From: RGIG9041 sp045593905
GTDB taxonomy: Bacteria > Bacillota > Clostridia > Oscillospirales > QAKW01
NCBI GenBank assembly: GCA_045593905.1
Contig: JAZNXL010000052.1
Span: 1-27,282 of the forward strand
Reading direction: 5' to 3'
DNA: 27,282 nt
This document shows positions 16,434 through 23,300 of this stretch, piece by piece (the first letter of the stretch is position 1; each line of letters begins with the position of its first letter). Below the pieces are notes generated by a model, which was given only the letters and a program-made list of their open reading frames with translations, did no database searches and was not told where the DNA came from. The position numbers and the translations under genes were made by a program.

Positions 16434-19064
16434 ATGTCAACAAAATTTGTTTATCTGTTCAAAGAAGGCGACGCTACAATGAGAAATCTTCTCGGCGGTA
16501 AAGGCGCTAACCTTGCAGAAATGACAAAACTTGGCCTTCCTGTTCCCCAAGGCTTTACTGTTACAACCGAAGCTTGTACACAGCACTACGAGGACGGAAG
16601 AAAAATCAACGATGATATCCAGGCTCAAATCATGGAACACATCGACAAAATGGAAGAAATCACCGGCAAAAAGTTTGGCGACAAAGAGAATCCCCTTCTC
16701 GTTTCGGTTCGTTCAGGTGCTCGCGCATCAATGCCCGGTATGATGGATACCATCTTAAACCTTGGTCTTAACGAAGAAGTTGTTGAAGTTATGGCTGAAA
16801 AGTCAGGCAACGCTCGTTGGGCTTACGACTGCTACAGAAGATTTATCCAAATGTATTCTGACGTAGTTATGGAAGTTGGTAAAAAATACTTCGAAGAACT
16901 TATTGATAAAATGAAGGAAGAAAAAGGCGTATCTCTCGACGTAGAGCTTACTGCTGAAGACCTTAAAGAACTTGCTGGTCAGTTTAAAGCTGAGTACAAG
17001 TCAAAAATCGGTAAAGACTTCCCTTCAGACCCCAAAGAACAACTTATGGGCGCTGTTGAAGCTGTATTCCGTTCATGGGACAACCCCCGTGCTAACGTTT
17101 ACCGTCGTGACAACGATATTCCTTATTCATGGGGTACCGCTGTTAACGTACACATGATGGCATTTGGTAACATGGGCGACGATTGCGGTACAGGTGTTGC
17201 ATTTACCCGTGACCCTGCTACTGGTGACAAAGGCCTTATGGGCGAGTTCCTTGTAAACGCTCAGGGTGAAGACGTTGTTGCCGGCGTTCGTACTCCTATG
17301 CCGATTGCTCAAATGGCTGAAAAATTCCCCGAAGCATTTGCTGAATTTGAAAAAGTTTGTGCAACTCTTGAAGACCACTACAGAGATATGCAGGATATGG
17401 AGTTTACAGTAGAAGCTGGTAAACTTTACATGCTCCAAACAAGAAACGGTAAGAGAACTGCTAAAGCTGCTCTTAAAATCGCTTGTGACCTCGTTGACGA
17501 AGGCATGATTGATGAAAAGAAAGCTGTTGCAATGATTGACCCCCGTAACCTTGACACTCTCTTACATCCCCAGTTCGACGTTAAAGCTTTAAAAGCTGCT
17601 ACACCCGCTGGTAAAGGTCTTGGTGCTTCTCCTGGTGCTGCTTGCGGTAAAGTTGTATTCACAGCTGAAGATGCTGTTGAATGGAACAACAGAGGCGAAA
17701 AAGTTGTTCTTGTTCGTCTTGAAACTTCACCTGAAGACATCACAGGTATGAAAGCTTCACAAGGTATCCTTACAGTTCGTGGCGGTATGACATCACACGC
17801 TGCCGTTGTTGCTCGTGGTATGGGTACTTGCTGCGTATCAGGCTGTGGCGAAATCAAAATGGACGAAGAAAACAAAAAGTTCGAGCTCGCTGGTAAAACA
17901 TACCACGAGGGCGACTTTATCTCAATCGACGGTTCAACAGGTAATATCTACGACGGTATTATCCCCACTGTTGATGCTGAAATCGCTGGCGAATTCGGCA
18001 GAATCATGGCTTGGGCTGACAAATACAGAACACTTAAAGTAAGAACAAACGCTGATACACCTACTGATGCTAAAAAAGCTCGTGAGCTCGGTGCTGAAGG
18101 TATCGGTCTTTGCCGTACAGAGCATATGTTCTTTGAAGCTGACAGAATTGCTGCATTCCGTGAAATGATTTGTGCTGACACTGTTGAAGAGAGAGAAGCT
18201 GCTCTTGCAAAGATTCTCCCCTATCAGCAAGGCGACTTTGAAAAGCTTTACGAAGCACTCGAAGGCTGCCCCGTTTGCATCCGTTTCCTTGACCCGCCTC
18301 TCCATGAGTTCGTTCCCACTGAAGAAGCTGACATCGAAGCTCTTGCAAAAGCTCAGGGCAAAACTGTTGCTGACATCAAGGCTCTTATTTCTTCACTCCA
18401 CGAGTTCAACCCGATGATGGGTCACCGTGGCTGCCGTCTTGCAGTAACATATCCTGAAATTGCTAAAATGCAAACAACTGCAGTTATCCGTGCTGCTATC
18501 AATGTTCAAAAAGCTCACGCTGATTGGAACATTGTTCCTGAAATTATGATTCCTCTTACCGGCGACGTTAAAGAGCTCAAATACGTTAAAGACGTTGTTG
18601 TTGCTACTGCTGATGCTGAAATCGCAGCTGCAGGCGCTAACCTCAAATACGAAGTTGGTACAATGATGGAAATCCCCAGAGCTTGTCTTACTGCTGATGA
18701 AGTTGCTACACAAGCTGACTTCTTCTGCTTTGGTACAAACGACCTTACACAGATGACATTCGGCTTCAGCCGTGATGATGCTGGTAAGTTCCTCGAAGCA
18801 TACTACGACAAGAAGATTTACGAGAATGACCCCTTTGCTAAGCTCGACCAAACAGGTGTTGGTAAGCTTATGGAAATGGCTCTTAAACTCGGTAAGCCTG
18901 TTAACAAAAACCTCCACTGCGGTATCTGCGGTGAGCACGGCGGCGACCCCGTATCAGTTGAGTTCTGTCACACAATCGGTCTTGATTATGTTTCATGCTC
19001 ACCTTTCCGTGTTCCGATTGCTCGCCTTGCTGCTGCACAGGCCGCTATAAAGGAAATGAAGTAA
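16434..19064 (+). CDS. ppdK: Pyruvate, phosphate dikinase
   Basis: An 876-residue enzyme that interconverts pyruvate, ATP and phosphate with PEP, AMP and pyrophosphate. In clostridia it serves glycolysis or gluconeogenesis. The N-terminal ATP-grasp domain starts LFKEGDATMRNLLGGKGANL. The central swivelling domain carries the phosphocarrier histidine in GGMTSHAAVVARG (His455, the same number as in the Clostridium symbiosum enzyme). The C-terminal PEP/pyruvate TIM barrel has GLCRTEHMFF, FGTNDLTQMTFGFSRDD and the acid Cys832 in CGICGEHGG. Synonymous codons are strongly biased (GCT for alanine, CTT for leucine) compared with flanking genes, as expected of very high expression. The promoter and GGAGG site are both good. 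Confidence 0.98.
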   Translation: MSTKFVYLFKEGDATMRNLLGGKGANLAEMTKLGLPVPQGFTVTTEACTQHYEDGRKINDDIQAQIMEHIDKMEEITGKKFGDKENPLLVSVRSGARASMPGMMDTILNLGLNEEVVEVMAEKSGNARWAYDCYRRFIQMYSDVVMEVGKKYFEELIDKMKEEKGVSLDVELTAEDLKELAGQFKAEYKSKIGKDFPSDPKEQLMGAVEAVFRSWDNPRANVYRRDNDIPYSWGTAVNVHMMAFGNMGDDCGTGVAFTRDPATGDKGLMGEFLVNAQGEDVVAGVRTPMPIAQMAEKFPEAFAEFEKVCATLEDHYRDMQDMEFTVEAGKLYMLQTRNGKRTAKAALKIACDLVDEGMIDEKKAVAMIDPRNLDTLLHPQFDVKALKAATPAGKGLGASPGAACGKVVFTAEDAVEWNNRGEKVVLVRLETSPEDITGMKASQGILTVRGGMTSHAAVVARGMGTCCVSGCGEIKMDEENKKFELAGKTYHEGDFISIDGSTGNIYDGIIPTVDAEIAGEFGRIMAWADKYRTLKVRTNADTPTDAKKARELGAEGIGLCRTEHMFFEADRIAAFREMICADTVEEREAALAKILPYQQGDFEKLYEALEGCPVCIRFLDPPLHEFVPTEEADIEALAKAQGKTVADIKALISSLHEFNPMMGHRGCRLAVTYPEIAKMQTTAVIRAAINVQKAHADWNIVPEIMIPLTGDVKELKYVKDVVVATADAEIAAAGANLKYEVGTMMEIPRACLTADEVATQADFFCFGTNDLTQMTFGFSRDDAGKFLEAYYDKKIYENDPFAKLDQTGVGKLMEMALKLGKPVNKNLHCGICGEHGGDPVSVEFCHTIGLDYVSCSPFRVPIARLAAAQAAIKEMK

Positions 19065-19189
19065 TCGGAAAAATCCGAGCATTTCAGTTCCAACTCAATC
19101 GGGAAAATGCCGAAGATTTTATCAAAGCATTTCGCCCGAACCAGCGACTCCACTTCTTTGATGATATAACCGTTGAAGTGTGGATTTAG
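19065..19189 (+). pseudogene. Possible decayed C-terminal coding remnant
   Basis: One frame is open through the 125 bp after the ppdK stop and ends at a TAG at 19187. It translates as RAFQFQLNRENAEDFIKAFR, then PNQRLHFFDDITVEVWI. The composition looks like real protein, but there is no start or ribosome site outside ppdK and I recognise no family. It is best read as the tail of a gene lost when accessory DNA joined the ppdK flank. Chance coding is possible. Confidence 0.3.
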
Positions 19190-19208
19190 CTAGTAATATC
19201 AAGCATTT

Positions 19209-19245
19209 AGCCCACTATCGAAGAAATTCGGTAGTGGGCTTTTTG
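19209..19245 (+). terminator. Intrinsic terminator downstream of ppdK
   Basis: AGCCCACTATCGAA pairs with TTCGGTAGTGGGCT (one G-T pair) around a short loop, then TTTTT. Its apex is nearly identical to the terminator at 20358. Confidence 0.85.
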
Positions 19246-19258
19246 TATGTTCGCACAT

Positions 19259-19287
19259 TTGTTATGTCTCAAATTTTCTGCTAAAAT
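19259..19287 (+). promoter_or_regulatory. Promoter upstream of the HipB-like gene
   Basis: TTGTTA (19259-19264), 17 bp, TAAAAT (19282-19287). A transcript from here would have a leader of about 100 nt containing the palindrome at 19367. Confidence 0.6.
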
Positions 19288-19366
19288 GCAGCCATAAACA
19301 GATATAGAAAGAGAGGTGCAAAAATACCGTAAAATTGGGATAGCTTTGAGTGTAGTTTTCAAAAAC

Positions 19367-19384
19367 TATACCCGATCGGGTATA
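19367..19384. promoter_or_regulatory. Perfect 18-bp palindromic operator
   Basis: TATACCCGATCGGGTATA reads identically on both strands and ends 9 bp before the ATG of the regulator. It resembles the HipB operator layout (TATCC, 8-bp spacer, GGATA). Autorepression by the adjacent regulator is the natural inference. Confidence 0.65.
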
Positions 19385-19393
19385 ACAAAATTC

Positions 19394-19597
19394 ATGAATC
19401 GAATAGCTTTATTTATTAAAATGCAAAGAAACGCCGCAAGACTCACCCAAGAGGAGTTTGCAGAACGTTCAGGACTCGGCTTGCGTTTCATCCGAGATTT
19501 AGAACAAGGCAAAGAAACGCTCCGTATGGATAAAGTCAACCAAGCCCTTGCAATGTTCGGTATGGAAGCCGTTCCGGGCAGAAAGTGGGATGATTGA
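19394..19597 (+). CDS. HipB/Y4mF-type XRE transcriptional regulator (orphan)
   Basis: A 67-residue helix-turn-helix protein. The fold is read as ALFIKMQRNAARLTQEEFAE, then RSGLGLRFIRDLEQGK, then LRMDKVNQALAMFGMEAVPG; the last part is typical of the Y4mF family that pairs with HipA toxins. ATG 19394 fits the family's usual length. An in-frame GTG at 19316 would add 26 residues translated across the operator and has no well-spaced ribosome site. ATG 19394 also lacks a clear ribosome site, so the start is uncertain. No HipA kinase gene follows; the next gene is a membrane protein with its own promoter. Confidence 0.8.
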   Translation: MNRIALFIKMQRNAARLTQEEFAERSGLGLRFIRDLEQGKETLRMDKVNQALAMFGMEAVPGRKWDD

Positions 19598-19613
19598 TAT
19601 CTGTCCTTTTCTA

Positions 19614-19642
19614 TTGAGAAATTTGTTGAAATGTGGTATAAT
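19614..19642 (+). promoter_or_regulatory. Promoter of the membrane protein gene
   Basis: TTGAGA (19614-19619), 17 bp, TATAAT (19637-19642), with TGG directly before the -10 box (extended -10). It starts 17 bp after the regulator stop. Confidence 0.75.
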
Positions 19643-19667
19643 TATAAAAAATGTTTAGGAGAAAACA

Positions 19668-20348
19668 ATGGACAGAATAATACCTATTCTAATTCTAATT
19701 GGTTTGGCGATTTTAGGTTTCATAATTAAATTTGTTGAGATTTATGATCTTGATAAACGATTAAGTTTCACCAAAGAATATAGAGATAAATTTATCGAAT
19801 TATGTAATGATATTTTTTCTAACAATCATTTCGATCAAGCAATTTATTATGAATTGACAGCAGAAGTAAAGGATATGCAATCTGAACTTGGTGCAGATGG
19901 TATATATGCTTATGTTCAAGATAATTTAAAAGGTGTTTCCACTAGGAACTATCAAGCCTTAGTGAATTTCCTGCCTGAACTCCGAACAGCAATAAGTGAA
20001 AAACAAAACAGTATTATGGCTATGCGGTTAAACAAATCGATCACAGATTGTGATGATATGTTTGTGCGACATATAGGGACGCTAACCTCACAAATAGATG
20101 CAACACGAAAAGAAGCAAAAAATCCTTTTTCATGTTTTGCTGAAGGTGTTAGAACGATTATATCTTTGCCTATTTTATTACTTAAATGGTTTGGTATCAT
20201 TAGTGGTGCAACCTCGATGAGATTAAAAAGTAATTGGATTGTTAAAGTAATAAGCATCTTTGTAACATTAGTCGGCTTTGTGGGTTCGGTTATAACAATT
20301 ATTATAGGTTGGAAGCAATTCGTCGATATAATCAGTAAAATTCTATAA
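19668..20348 (+). CDS. Membrane protein of unknown function
   Basis: A 226-residue protein that I do not recognise. The first 22 residues are a membrane helix (MDRIIPILILIGLAILGFII). A soluble, mainly helical, charged region (about 25-150) follows. There are one or two hydrophobic stretches near 160-178 (TIISLPILLLKWFGIISG) and a clear C-terminal helix at about 190-215 (VISIFVTLVGFVGSVITIII). The ribosome site is TAGGAG before ATG 19668. It has its own promoter and terminator. It occupies the place where a toxin would be expected after a HipB-like gene, but nothing in the sequence shows toxicity. Confidence 0.75.
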   Translation: MDRIIPILILIGLAILGFIIKFVEIYDLDKRLSFTKEYRDKFIELCNDIFSNNHFDQAIYYELTAEVKDMQSELGADGIYAYVQDNLKGVSTRNYQALVNFLPELRTAISEKQNSIMAMRLNKSITDCDDMFVRHIGTLTSQIDATRKEAKNPFSCFAEGVRTIISLPILLLKWFGIISGATSMRLKSNWIVKVISIFVTLVGFVGSVITIIIGWKQFVDIISKIL

Positions 20349-20357
20349 GATAGATAT

Positions 20358-20391
20358 AAAATGCCTATCGAAGAAATGCGGTAGGCATTTT
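20358..20391 (+). terminator. Intrinsic terminator after the membrane protein gene
   Basis: AAATGCCTATCG pairs with CGGTAGGCATTT around an 8-nt loop. The apex matches the terminator at 19209, but the basal stem is different. Confidence 0.8.
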
Positions 20392-20470
20392 CAATCTGCG
20401 ATTTTAAAATTCGTATAGTCGCAGTTTGTTTTTCCTTTTGCTAAACTTTAGGCATAAGGAGGTGCTGACT

Positions 20471-20770
20471 ATGGCACGGTTTATAGAAGAATTTTATTAC
20501 GGAAATATCGATCCGCAAGCACGTAGTACGAAGCAAAATAAAACAGTACAAAAGGAAATGGCAGTCCTTACAAAGACGGAAGAACGGCTGACGAACGCTC
20601 TGACTGACGAGCCGAAGAAGTGGTTTTTAGACTTCGCAAATGCGTGGAGTGTCGTCAACGGCGAATCAAATCTTGACAGTTTTATTATGGGTTTTCGTCT
20701 CGGCGCCAATTTCGCTTATGATGCTTTCATTTCAACCGAAACACCGTTCGAGAACTTGTTAAAGGAATAA
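20471..20770 (+). CDS. DUF6809 family protein
   Basis: A 99-residue soluble protein. The pattern FYYGNIDPQARSTKQN near the start, a helical middle, and SFIMGFRLGANFAYDAF near the end match the small DUF6809 family, common in gut Clostridia and of unknown function. The start is ATG 20471 behind AAGGAGGTG; an upstream in-frame ATG at 20426 has no ribosome site. It is monocistronic and sits between accessory genes and the IS200 remnant. No catalytic motif is visible. Confidence 0.8.
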   Translation: MARFIEEFYYGNIDPQARSTKQNKTVQKEMAVLTKTEERLTNALTDEPKKWFLDFANAWSVVNGESNLDSFIMGFRLGANFAYDAFISTETPFENLLKE

Positions 20771-20969
20771 AATCAATTACAAAAGCATAGCAGATAGAAT
20801 TAAAACTCTGTCCGCTGTGCTTGTTTTTATGTTCAAGAGAAAACATCTGTATCATCTTAGCGAGCAGACTGTTTATGGATACACTTCCGTAAAACGCTCG
20901 CTCGCCAAATGATTGCATCATCTTAGCGAGCAGACCGTTTGTACTCCTGTAGTCGCAAAACAGTACTCG
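20771..20969. repeat. Two 66-bp-spaced structured repeats
   Basis: The 24-bp unit ATCATCTTAGCGAGCAGAC-Y-GTTT occurs at 20851-20874 and 20917-20940 with one mismatch. In each copy the unit can pair with a different downstream strand: GCGAGC with GCTCGC and GTTT with AAAC in the first copy, CGAG with CTCG and GTTT with AAAC in the second. The loops differ while the stem bases are kept. The stretch 20771-20850 shows no gene or signal. Confidence 0.5.
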
Positions 20970-21187
20970 TTAGGGACACCCTAATACCTGTCTACAATTT
21001 TCAAAATCGCATATTCGCAAAAAATCATAACCACCCGTCAAACGGGTGGTTTGCTCTGAGGCTAAAAGCCTCTGTTACCGGCCAGCGCCTAAAGACGCTG
21101 GCTTTCACATTTGTTCAAGCCTATTGCCTTTGCCTCTTTTGCCGCCCCTTAAAGGGCGCTTGTATTACTTGCTACCCTTAAAAGGGT
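20970..21187. repeat. Hairpin ladder at the 3' end of the IS200 element
   Basis: A run of short hairpins, several with A-rich loops: TTAGGG/CCCTAA (20970-20984), AACCACCCGT/ACGGGTGGTT (21029-21051), GAGGCT/AGCCTC (21058-21072), GCCAGCG/CGCTGGC (21081-21102), CGCCC/GGGCG (21143-21158), and ACCCTT/AAGGGT (21174-21187, inside the end of tnpA). Subterminal hairpins are what TnpA recognises at IS200/IS605 ends. Which one marks the true right end is not resolved. Confidence 0.6.
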
Positions 21188-21566
21188 CTGCATATTCTTT
21201 TACACTCAACTTATCTAGTGCTATATCATGTTTCTCTTGGTCTTCTATATACTTTCGTATTGTTGCTTCATTTAAACCAACTGTACTAACGTAATAGCCT
21301 TCTGCCCAGAAATGTCGATTCCCATATTTATATTTTAAATTTGCATGTTTATCAAACATCATCAATGCGCTTTTCCCTTTTAAATACCCCATAAAACTTG
21401 ACACGCTATGTTTTGGTGGTATACTTAATAGTAGATGTACATGGTCTGGCATCATATGCCCTTCTAGTATTTCTACTCCTTTGTATTTGCATAGTGTTCT
21501 TATTATTTCTTGCAGGTCAGCTCTGTACTGTCCATATATTGCTTTCCTTCTGTATTTTGGTATGAA
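21165..21566 (-). pseudogene. tnpA: IS200 transposase TnpA, C-terminal fragment (interrupted)
   Basis: On the minus strand the frame is open from the junction at 21566 and reads FIPKYRRKAIYGQYRADLQ onward. The HUH nuclease motif is seen in MMPDHVHLLLSIPPKHSV (HVH), and the catalytic tyrosine region in EGYYVSTVGLNEATIRKYIE. It stops at 21165. There is no start codon of its own: sequence beyond 21566 diverges from the family and reaches an in-frame stop. The missing start is found intact at 27163-27222. Joining the pieces gives an in-frame 153-residue TnpA of normal family length, so this is a gene split by insertion rather than one worn down by decay. Confidence 0.93.
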
Positions 21567-21590
21567 TTCTTCGTGTATAATTGTAAATAT
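21543..21590. other. Left attachment junction (attL)
   Basis: IS200 tnpA sequence ends at GGTATG, then core AA (21565-21566), then element sequence TTCTTCGTG. The same AA core is at 27161-27162. The first 24 bases inside the element match the other end, read inwards, at 15 positions. Confidence 0.75.
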
Positions 21591-21609
21591 AGCAAAAGTA
21601 TGCTATAAT
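21581..21609 (+). promoter_or_regulatory. Promoter of the serine recombinase
   Basis: TTGTAA (21581-21586), 17 bp, TATAAT (21604-21609), with an extended TGC before the -10 box. It overlaps the inner half of the left attachment arm, so recombinase binding there could repress its own gene. Confidence 0.8.
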
Positions 21610-21629
21610 ACAATAAGAGGTGAAAAGAT

Positions 21630-23174
21630 ATGGCAAACAACACATTGGAGCGTATTAAGAAAAAGCACGAGGAAGAACGAGCAAATTATTACAAACCCGA
21701 AACAGTTAAAAGGGTCGCCATCTATGCTCGGCAGAGTGTAAACAAGACCGACAGTATCAGTATTGACGTGCAGTTGAAAGATTGCAAGGCAAGATTAAAA
21801 CCCGACGAGCCATACAAGGAATATTGCGACAGAGGTTATAGCGGTAAAAATACCGACCGTCCTGCATTCCAAGAAATGATGCAAGATTTAAGGGCGGGTA
21901 AAATATATAAGATTATCGTTTACAAGTTGGACCGTTGCACTCGTTCGGTTTTAGACTTCTATCAACTGTTAGGGGTATTAGACGACTTCCATTGTGATTT
22001 TGTATCGGTAAAGGAAAACGAGATTGATACCACCTCCCCCACAAGCAAAGCAATGGCGGCTATGACTGCGATTTTTGCCCAACTTGAACGAGATACCATA
22101 ATTCTCCGTATTACCGATAACTACTATTCAAGAATTGAACGAGACGGACGGTGGCCTGGCGGTCCTGCTCCTTATGGTTTCTTTGTCAACAAGAATGTTG
22201 AACCCCATATTATTCAATACGACGACCACGAGATTGAAGCAGTTAAAATTATGTATAACAAGTATTTTAACGATAACAATATATCTCTTGTTCGCATTGG
22301 TCGTATTCTTGAAGAACAAGGGTTTAAGGGCAGAAAGGGCAAAAATTTTCGCACTACCGCTATTTTGAATGTATTGCGGAATCCGATTTATGTAAAAGCA
22401 GACTCCACCCTCTATTACTATTTTCAATCGTTGGGTGTTACAATGCTAAACCCTATTGAAGATTGGACAGGAGAACGGAGCGCACACATTATCTGCAATC
22501 AGCAAGGCAAGAAATACACCGCTGACAATTTCCAAAACTGCTATGTGTACTTAACTAATGTCAAGGGCTTCATTGAAAGCAGTCAATATATTCAAATACA
22601 AAACCGACTTAAACAAAACAAGCAAATGGCAAGGGGCAATAAACCCTCAAAAATGGAATGGCTGGCAGGTCTCTTAAAATGTGCTAAATGCGGTTATGGC
22701 ATTAGAATTTACAGTCATACCCATAAATACCTATCTTGTTTTGGAAAGAGTGTTATGCACGAATGTGACGCTACATTCTCGGTTAAGAACATCACCTTTG
22801 AACAAGTAAAGGGCAAAGTCTGTCAAGCAATTCAAGAGCATATAAACGATATTGAAAATGTTATCGTAAACAGGAAAAAGGAATGGATGAAAGTCCGTGC
22901 CGAGATTAAGCAAATGGAAGAAGAAATTGAAAAGCTGCTTGACCTATCGCAAATGGTTGACTTAAAACTGGTAGCGGATAAAATCAATGAGAAACAGGCA
23001 CACATAAATCAGTTGAAGTTCAAAAGTGATTTTTTCTATGAGCAATTAGCACAGTATGAAGATATTGTCTTTATGGAATTACCCGACGACGAGAAAAAGA
23101 AAATCGCCAATGAAATGATAGAAAAAATCCTTTTGTCTGAAAACGGCGACATTAAGGTTGAATGGAAGATATAA
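21630..23174 (+). CDS. Large serine recombinase (integrase)
   Basis: A 514-residue site-specific recombinase. The N-terminal resolvase domain has the nucleophile Ser36 in VAIYARQS, then YCDRGYSGKNTDRPAFQ, VYKLDRCTRS and AMTAIFAQLERD. The recombinase domain (about 180-290) includes PYGFFVNK and RTTAILNVLRNPIYV. A zinc ribbon follows (about 345-385: CAKCGYG, then Cys-Phe-Gly and His-Glu-Cys), then a long coiled coil (about 410-475). All parts of a TnpX/integrase-type enzyme are present, so it is probably active. The ribosome site AAGAGGTG precedes the ATG. Its position 63 bp from the element's left end marks it as the enzyme that integrated this element. Confidence 0.95.
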   Translation: MANNTLERIKKKHEEERANYYKPETVKRVAIYARQSVNKTDSISIDVQLKDCKARLKPDEPYKEYCDRGYSGKNTDRPAFQEMMQDLRAGKIYKIIVYKLDRCTRSVLDFYQLLGVLDDFHCDFVSVKENEIDTTSPTSKAMAAMTAIFAQLERDTIILRITDNYYSRIERDGRWPGGPAPYGFFVNKNVEPHIIQYDDHEIEAVKIMYNKYFNDNNISLVRIGRILEEQGFKGRKGKNFRTTAILNVLRNPIYVKADSTLYYYFQSLGVTMLNPIEDWTGERSAHIICNQQGKKYTADNFQNCYVYLTNVKGFIESSQYIQIQNRLKQNKQMARGNKPSKMEWLAGLLKCAKCGYGIRIYSHTHKYLSCFGKSVMHECDATFSVKNITFEQVKGKVCQAIQEHINDIENVIVNRKKEWMKVRAEIKQMEEEIEKLLDLSQMVDLKLVADKINEKQAHINQLKFKSDFFYEQLAQYEDIVFMELPDDEKKKIANEMIEKILLSENGDIKVEWKI

Positions 23175-23178
23175 CCCT

Positions 23179-23212
23179 AAAAGCAAGTGGCAAAAAACCA
23201 CTTGCTTTTTAC
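23179..23212 (+). terminator. Intrinsic terminator after the serine recombinase
   Basis: AAAAGCAAGTGG pairs with CCACTTGCTTTT around a 7-nt loop, then T-rich sequence. Confidence 0.85.
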
Positions 23213-23238
23213 TTTTTTCTTACTTTTTCCAAAAGGAA

Positions 23239-23267
23239 TTGATAATCTCTTCAAAATGTGCTATAAT
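23239..23267 (+). promoter_or_regulatory. Promoter of the zinc-ribbon protein gene
   Basis: TTGATA (23239-23244), 17 bp, TATAAT (23262-23267), with TGC before the -10 box. Its architecture is nearly the same as that of the recombinase promoter. Confidence 0.8.
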
Positions 23268-23300
23268 AAGTTGTAATTTATCGAAAAGGAGTGTGTATTT

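Larger units (their letters stand above)
20970..21566 (-). mobile_element. IS200-type insertion sequence, 3' portion
   Basis: The C-terminal 133 codons of tnpA plus the hairpin-rich right end. The 5' portion lies at 27163 and beyond, displaced by the 5.6-kb insertion. No tnpB is present. The outer boundary near 20970 is approximate. Confidence 0.8.

Noticed and set aside
18393..18938. Long antisense open frame inside ppdK (181 codons)
   Set aside because: It mirrors the strongly biased GCT-rich codon use of ppdK; there is no ribosome site and no recognisable protein.
19394..20348. A HipBA toxin-antitoxin pair
   Set aside because: The downstream protein has membrane helices and no kinase motifs of HipA, and it has its own promoter.
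20939..21294. Plus-strand open frames across the IS200 end
   Set aside because: They translate the hairpin ladder and the antisense of tnpA; composition and lack of ribosome sites argue against genes.
20970..21566. A complete IS605-type unit with TnpB and guide RNA
   Set aside because: No TnpB coding sequence is present on either side; only the TnpA gene and end hairpins are seen.
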